Positions 61,366-64,000 of a stretch of DNA of 64,000 nucleotides are shown piece by piece (within the stretch, counting starts at the first letter, position 1; every line of letters begins with the position of its first letter). The notes under the pieces are model-generated. The model searched no databases and was not told the origin of the DNA. It saw nothing but the letters and a program-made list of their open reading frames with translations. The translations under genes and the position numbers were made by a program. Location: positions 52,001-116,000 of the forward strand of contig NZ_JBGGWB010000006.1 in NCBI RefSeq assembly GCF_041321155.1. The letters are read 5' to 3'. The stretch is from Sphingomonas sp. IW22 (GTDB taxonomy: Bacteria > Pseudomonadota > Alphaproteobacteria > Sphingomonadales > Sphingomonadaceae).

Positions 61366-62403
61366 TCAGGTTCCTTGATATTGGGCGACATGGATATGGT
61401 CTGCGACTTGATGAGCAGGGCGCATCGTGCCGTCGGGCGCCAAGTGCCGCACCTCGGCATCCATGCGGATGCCCGACAGCTCGGCCACCCGGTCGCGCGC
61501 GATGCGGATCAGCGCCAGCACGTCCTGTGCGCGGGCGCCGCCATTGTTGACGATGAAATTGGCATGGTCGGGCGATAACTGTGCGCCGCCGATCGCCTTT
61601 CCCTTCAGGCCGGCACGCTCGATCGCCATGCCCGGCGGGCCGATCAGGTCGTACAGTTTGGGGTCGCTGACGAACACTGATCCGCAATTTGCGCGCACCT
61701 TGGGAAATTTTTCGCGCCGCGCACGCAGAATCGAGCGCGCCTCGCGATGCATCGCCTGACGGTCGCCGGGCGAAAAGCGCAGCCGCACCGACGTCACCAC
61801 CAGATCGCCGTGCTGCAACCGAGACGCGCGATAGCTGTACGCCAGGGCCTCATGGTCCAGGCGGTGCGCTTGACCATGGCGGTCGAATGCGTCGACATGG
61901 ACGACATTCTCGCCGATCCCGCGGCGCTGGCTGCCGCCATTCATGGTCACCAGCCCGCCAAGCGTGCCCGGAATGCCGATGGCATGCACCGCACCCGACA
62001 GACCCGCGTCGATCACCCGGCGGACAAAGGTGGGCACCCACAGCCCGGCACCGGCATCGACGATGCCGTCCTCGCGCAGTTCGAATTCGCCCAGCGCCCG
62101 ACCGATGCGCACGATGACGCCGCGAAAACCGGCATCGTCGAACAACAGGTTCGATCCGTCGCCGATGATGACGCGCGGCAGTTCCAGATCCTCGATTACC
62201 GCCAGCACGCGGCCAAGCGCGGCAGCGTCTGCAGGCGTTACCACGATATCGGCCGGCCCGCCAATCCGCCAGCGACCCAGCGCCGACAGCGGCACGTCGG
62301 TCGCGACACGATCGGCGCCTGCGACGGCAATCAGCGCCCGAACCGCTGCGGCTTGCGCGGGCATCAACCGGTCATCCGGTATCATGGCAGTGTTCAAATT
62401 CAT
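61366..62403 (-). CDS. murB: MurB-like UDP-enolpyruvyl-GlcNAc reductase (paralogue)
   Basis: This protein has 345 residues from the ATG at 62403; the ATG at 62385 is an alternative. It reduces the MurA product to UDP-MurNAc with NADPH and FAD. The FAD-binding domain reads PRVIIGDGSNLLFDDAGF and AIGIPGTLGGLVTMNGG. Catalytic-type residues are Arg192 (SYRASRL), Ser242 (NCGSVFVSDP) and Glu317 (MDAEVRHL). The C-terminal block PPGMAIERAGLKGKAIGGAQ is unlike the MurB of the usual alphaproteobacterial dcw cluster as I remember it, which suggests a second, specialised copy. It begins the leftward run murB-murA-T1SS and is divergent from ugd. Confidence 0.88.
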   Translation of the reverse strand: MNLNTAMIPDDRLMPAQAAAVRALIAVAGADRVATDVPLSALGRWRIGGPADIVVTPADAAALGRVLAVIEDLELPRVIIGDGSNLLFDDAGFRGVIVRIGRALGEFELREDGIVDAGAGLWVPTFVRRVIDAGLSGAVHAIGIPGTLGGLVTMNGGSQRRGIGENVVHVDAFDRHGQAHRLDHEALAYSYRASRLQHGDLVVTSVRLRFSPGDRQAMHREARSILRARREKFPKVRANCGSVFVSDPKLYDLIGPPGMAIERAGLKGKAIGGAQLSPDHANFIVNNGGARAQDVLALIRIARDRVAELSGIRMDAEVRHLAPDGTMRPAHQVADHIHVAQYQGT

Positions 62404-62836
62404 GCTGTTAGTCGCGCATCCCGCCTTTGCCGCTAGCCAAACACGCCTGTCCCTCACGGCGAGGCTCGCTCTCCGGGACCAGATCTTGTGATCGCACTGC
62501 AATATAGATGTCGTGAGGCGACCGGTCCAGCACGATTGGCGCATTCGAAACGGCACGACACGGTAACGGATATGGGCTGCTGGCCCTATTTGAGACAGTC
62601 TGCTTGTAGCGTTTCAGGCCGCATGACCAGGATGGCTGTGGACAGCCTCGGCCGAAATAGCTCAGCATTTCTGCGGATATGCGGGCATCTTAACCCATCG
62701 TCGTTTGATTGAGGCTGTGCCGCGGCAGATTGCTCGCGTGATCACAGTCGACGGGCTTTTGACGCTGGTAGGCACGATGCTATGTGTCTAAGGCAGTGTT
62801 GCACTGCAACGTAACAATGCCACCGGGGGATATTCC
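62404..62836. other. Divergent intergenic region between murB and ugd
   Basis: About 430 bases with no supported gene. It should hold promoters for both directions. On the plus strand TTGACG (about 62759) and TATGTG (about 62781), with TG just before the second, make a fair promoter for ugd. A palindrome follows at 62798. Confidence 0.45.
62798..62810. promoter_or_regulatory. Palindromic element in the ugd leader
   Basis: GTTGCACTGCAAC is the reverse complement of the 13-mer at 37263-37275. It also sits within a GCAGTG/CACTGC repeat (62794-62808). It lies 26 bases before the ugd ATG, where a bound repressor would block transcription or the RNA could fold. Function is inferred. Confidence 0.45.
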
Positions 62837-64000
62837 ATGCACATCCGAATGATAGGCTCTGGCTATGTCGGTCTGGTTTCCGGGGCATGCTTTGCGGATT
62901 TCGGACATGACGTGATCTGCGTGGACAAGGATCAGTCCAAGATCGACGCGCTGCACGCGGGCCGGATGCCGATTTACGAACCGGGGCTGGACGAACTGGT
63001 TGCACGCAATGTCGCGGCGGGTCGCTTGCGCTTCAGCACCGACCTGGCGGAAAGCGTGAAGGATGCCGATGCGGTGTTCATCGCGGTCGGCACGCCGTCG
63101 CGGCGCGGCGATGGCCATGCCGATCTCAGCTACGTCTATGCCGCCGCGGCCGAAGTGGCGGGCGCGATCACGGGGTTCACGGTCATCGTCGACAAATCGA
63201 CCGTGCCCGTCGGCACTGGCGACGAGGTTGAGCGCATTATACGCGAAACCAATCCCGATGCCGATTTTGCCGTGGTGTCCAATCCCGAATTCCTGCGCGA
63301 AGGCGCCGCGATCGACGATTTCAAACGGCCCGACCGCGTGGTCGTGGGCGGCGACGACGAACGCGCAATGGAAGTCATGCGCCAGATCTATCGCCCGCTG
63401 ACGCTGAACCGCTCACTGGTTATCGAAATGAGCCGGCGCGCGGCCGAGCTGACCAAATATGCCGGCAACGCATTCCTGGCGACCAAGATCACCTTCATCA
63501 ACGAAATCGCCGATCTGTGCGAACAAGTTGGCGCCGATGTACAGGACGTAGCGCGCGGCATCGGACTGGACAACCGCATCGGGCCGAAATTCCTGCATGC
63601 CGGTCCCGGCTATGGCGGGTCGTGCTTCCCGAAGGATACGTTGGCGTTGCTGAAAACGGCACAGGACCATGATGCTCCGCAACGGATTGTCGAGGCGGTG
63701 GTCGCGGTCAACGACAACCGCAAGCGTGCGATGGGCCGCAAGGTCATCGCCGCAATGGGCGGCGACGTGCGCGGCAAGACCGTTGCGATACTGGGCCTGA
63801 CGTTCAAGCCCAATACCGACGACATGCGCGACAGCCCGGCCATTGCCGTCATCCAGACGCTGCAGGACGCCGGCGCCATGATCCGCGCCTTCGATCCCGA
63901 AGGGACCGAACAGGCGAAGAAGGTGCTCGACAATGTCGAATATTGCGAGGGGCCGTATCAGGCGATGGAGGGGGCCGATGCGGTCGTCATCGTCACCGAA
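62837..64000 (+). CDS. ugd: UDP-glucose 6-dehydrogenase (3' end outside window)
   Basis: The ATG at 62837 follows GGGGGA; 388 codons are visible before the window ends. It oxidises UDP-glucose to UDP-glucuronate with NAD. The Rossmann motif is MIGSGYVGLVSGACFADFGH. The catalytic Cys263 lies in GPGYGGSCFPKD, with the supporting NPEFLREGAAIDDF and KYAGNAFLATKITFINE blocks. The C-terminal UDP-binding domain (VAILGLTFKPNTDDMRDSP) is mostly present. Its product is the donor for the GumK-like enzyme. A palindrome shared with the gumK upstream region suggests joint control. Confidence 0.95.
   Translation, partial: MHIRMIGSGYVGLVSGACFADFGHDVICVDKDQSKIDALHAGRMPIYEPGLDELVARNVAAGRLRFSTDLAESVKDADAVFIAVGTPSRRGDGHADLSYVYAAAAEVAGAITGFTVIVDKSTVPVGTGDEVERIIRETNPDADFAVVSNPEFLREGAAIDDFKRPDRVVVGGDDERAMEVMRQIYRPLTLNRSLVIEMSRRAAELTKYAGNAFLATKITFINEIADLCEQVGADVQDVARGIGLDNRIGPKFLHAGPGYGGSCFPKDTLALLKTAQDHDAPQRIVEAVVAVNDNRKRAMGRKVIAAMGGDVRGKTVAILGLTFKPNTDDMRDSPAIAVIQTLQDAGAMIRAFDPEGTEQAKKVLDNVEYCEGPYQAMEGADAVVIVTE

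Overview
The window looks like GC-rich alphaproteobacterial DNA, most probably a sphingomonad. I base this on codon use, gene style and the mix of gum/sphingan-type polysaccharide genes; there is no rRNA or tRNA to confirm it. It is an exopolysaccharide (EPS) region of about 60 kb. Interleaved with it are a family of large secreted calcium-binding-type proteins, a type I secretion system (T1SS), and a ParAB partition locus with its own centromere-like sites. The ParAB locus suggests, but does not prove, a chromid or megaplasmid.

Layout. 1-2714: an ExeM/NucH-type extracellular nuclease, cut by the window edge. 2933-5197: two parS-like palindromes, parB and parA. 5309-9424: a Wzx-type flippase, an acyltransferase and a phosphoribosyltransferase-HAD fusion. 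9521-25921: an SGNH esterase, a DCC/HTTM pair with an unlisted 47-residue membrane protein, a GMC oxidoreductase pair, PilZ and DnaJ-like proteins, a GumM-like transferase, and four more secreted or cellulase-type proteins. 25870-43208: the EPS core, with a Wzy-like polymerase, two acyltransferases, GumK- and GumH-like transferases, GT2 enzymes, an AAA ATPase/Wzz/kinase-like operon, an outer-membrane barrel, a Wza-type exporter and a second flippase. 43225-53952: a GT2, a serralysin-like protease with a small secreted partner, an acetyltransferase and three more secreted proteins. 50990-51940 and 54305-54897: pseudogene and IS remnants. 55176-62403: a leftward run murB-murA-T1SS ABC-HlyD-TolC. 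62837-end: UDP-glucose dehydrogenase.

How the genes fit together. GumM-, GumH- and GumK-like enzymes plus UDP-glucose dehydrogenase point to a xanthan/acetan-type Glc-Glc-Man-GlcA repeat unit with a beta-1,4-glucan backbone. Two GH5 glucanases and a protein with a nucleoside-hydrolase/cellulose-binding-type domain fit such a backbone. A GumD-like priming transferase is not in the window.

The most interesting signal is a repeated module of about 200 residues. It is built of two units, each centred on a D-x-N-x-D-G loop like an EF-hand or dockerin loop, and often ends in VTYYVYSL. It forms the C-terminus of six otherwise unrelated proteins (esterase, GH5, metalloprotease, nucleoside-hydrolase-like and two of unknown function) and nearly the whole of two stand-alone proteins. 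I infer a shared T1SS export or matrix-anchoring module for an EPS-remodelling secretome. Divergent MurA/MurB copies in one run with the T1SS genes are a second unusual feature.
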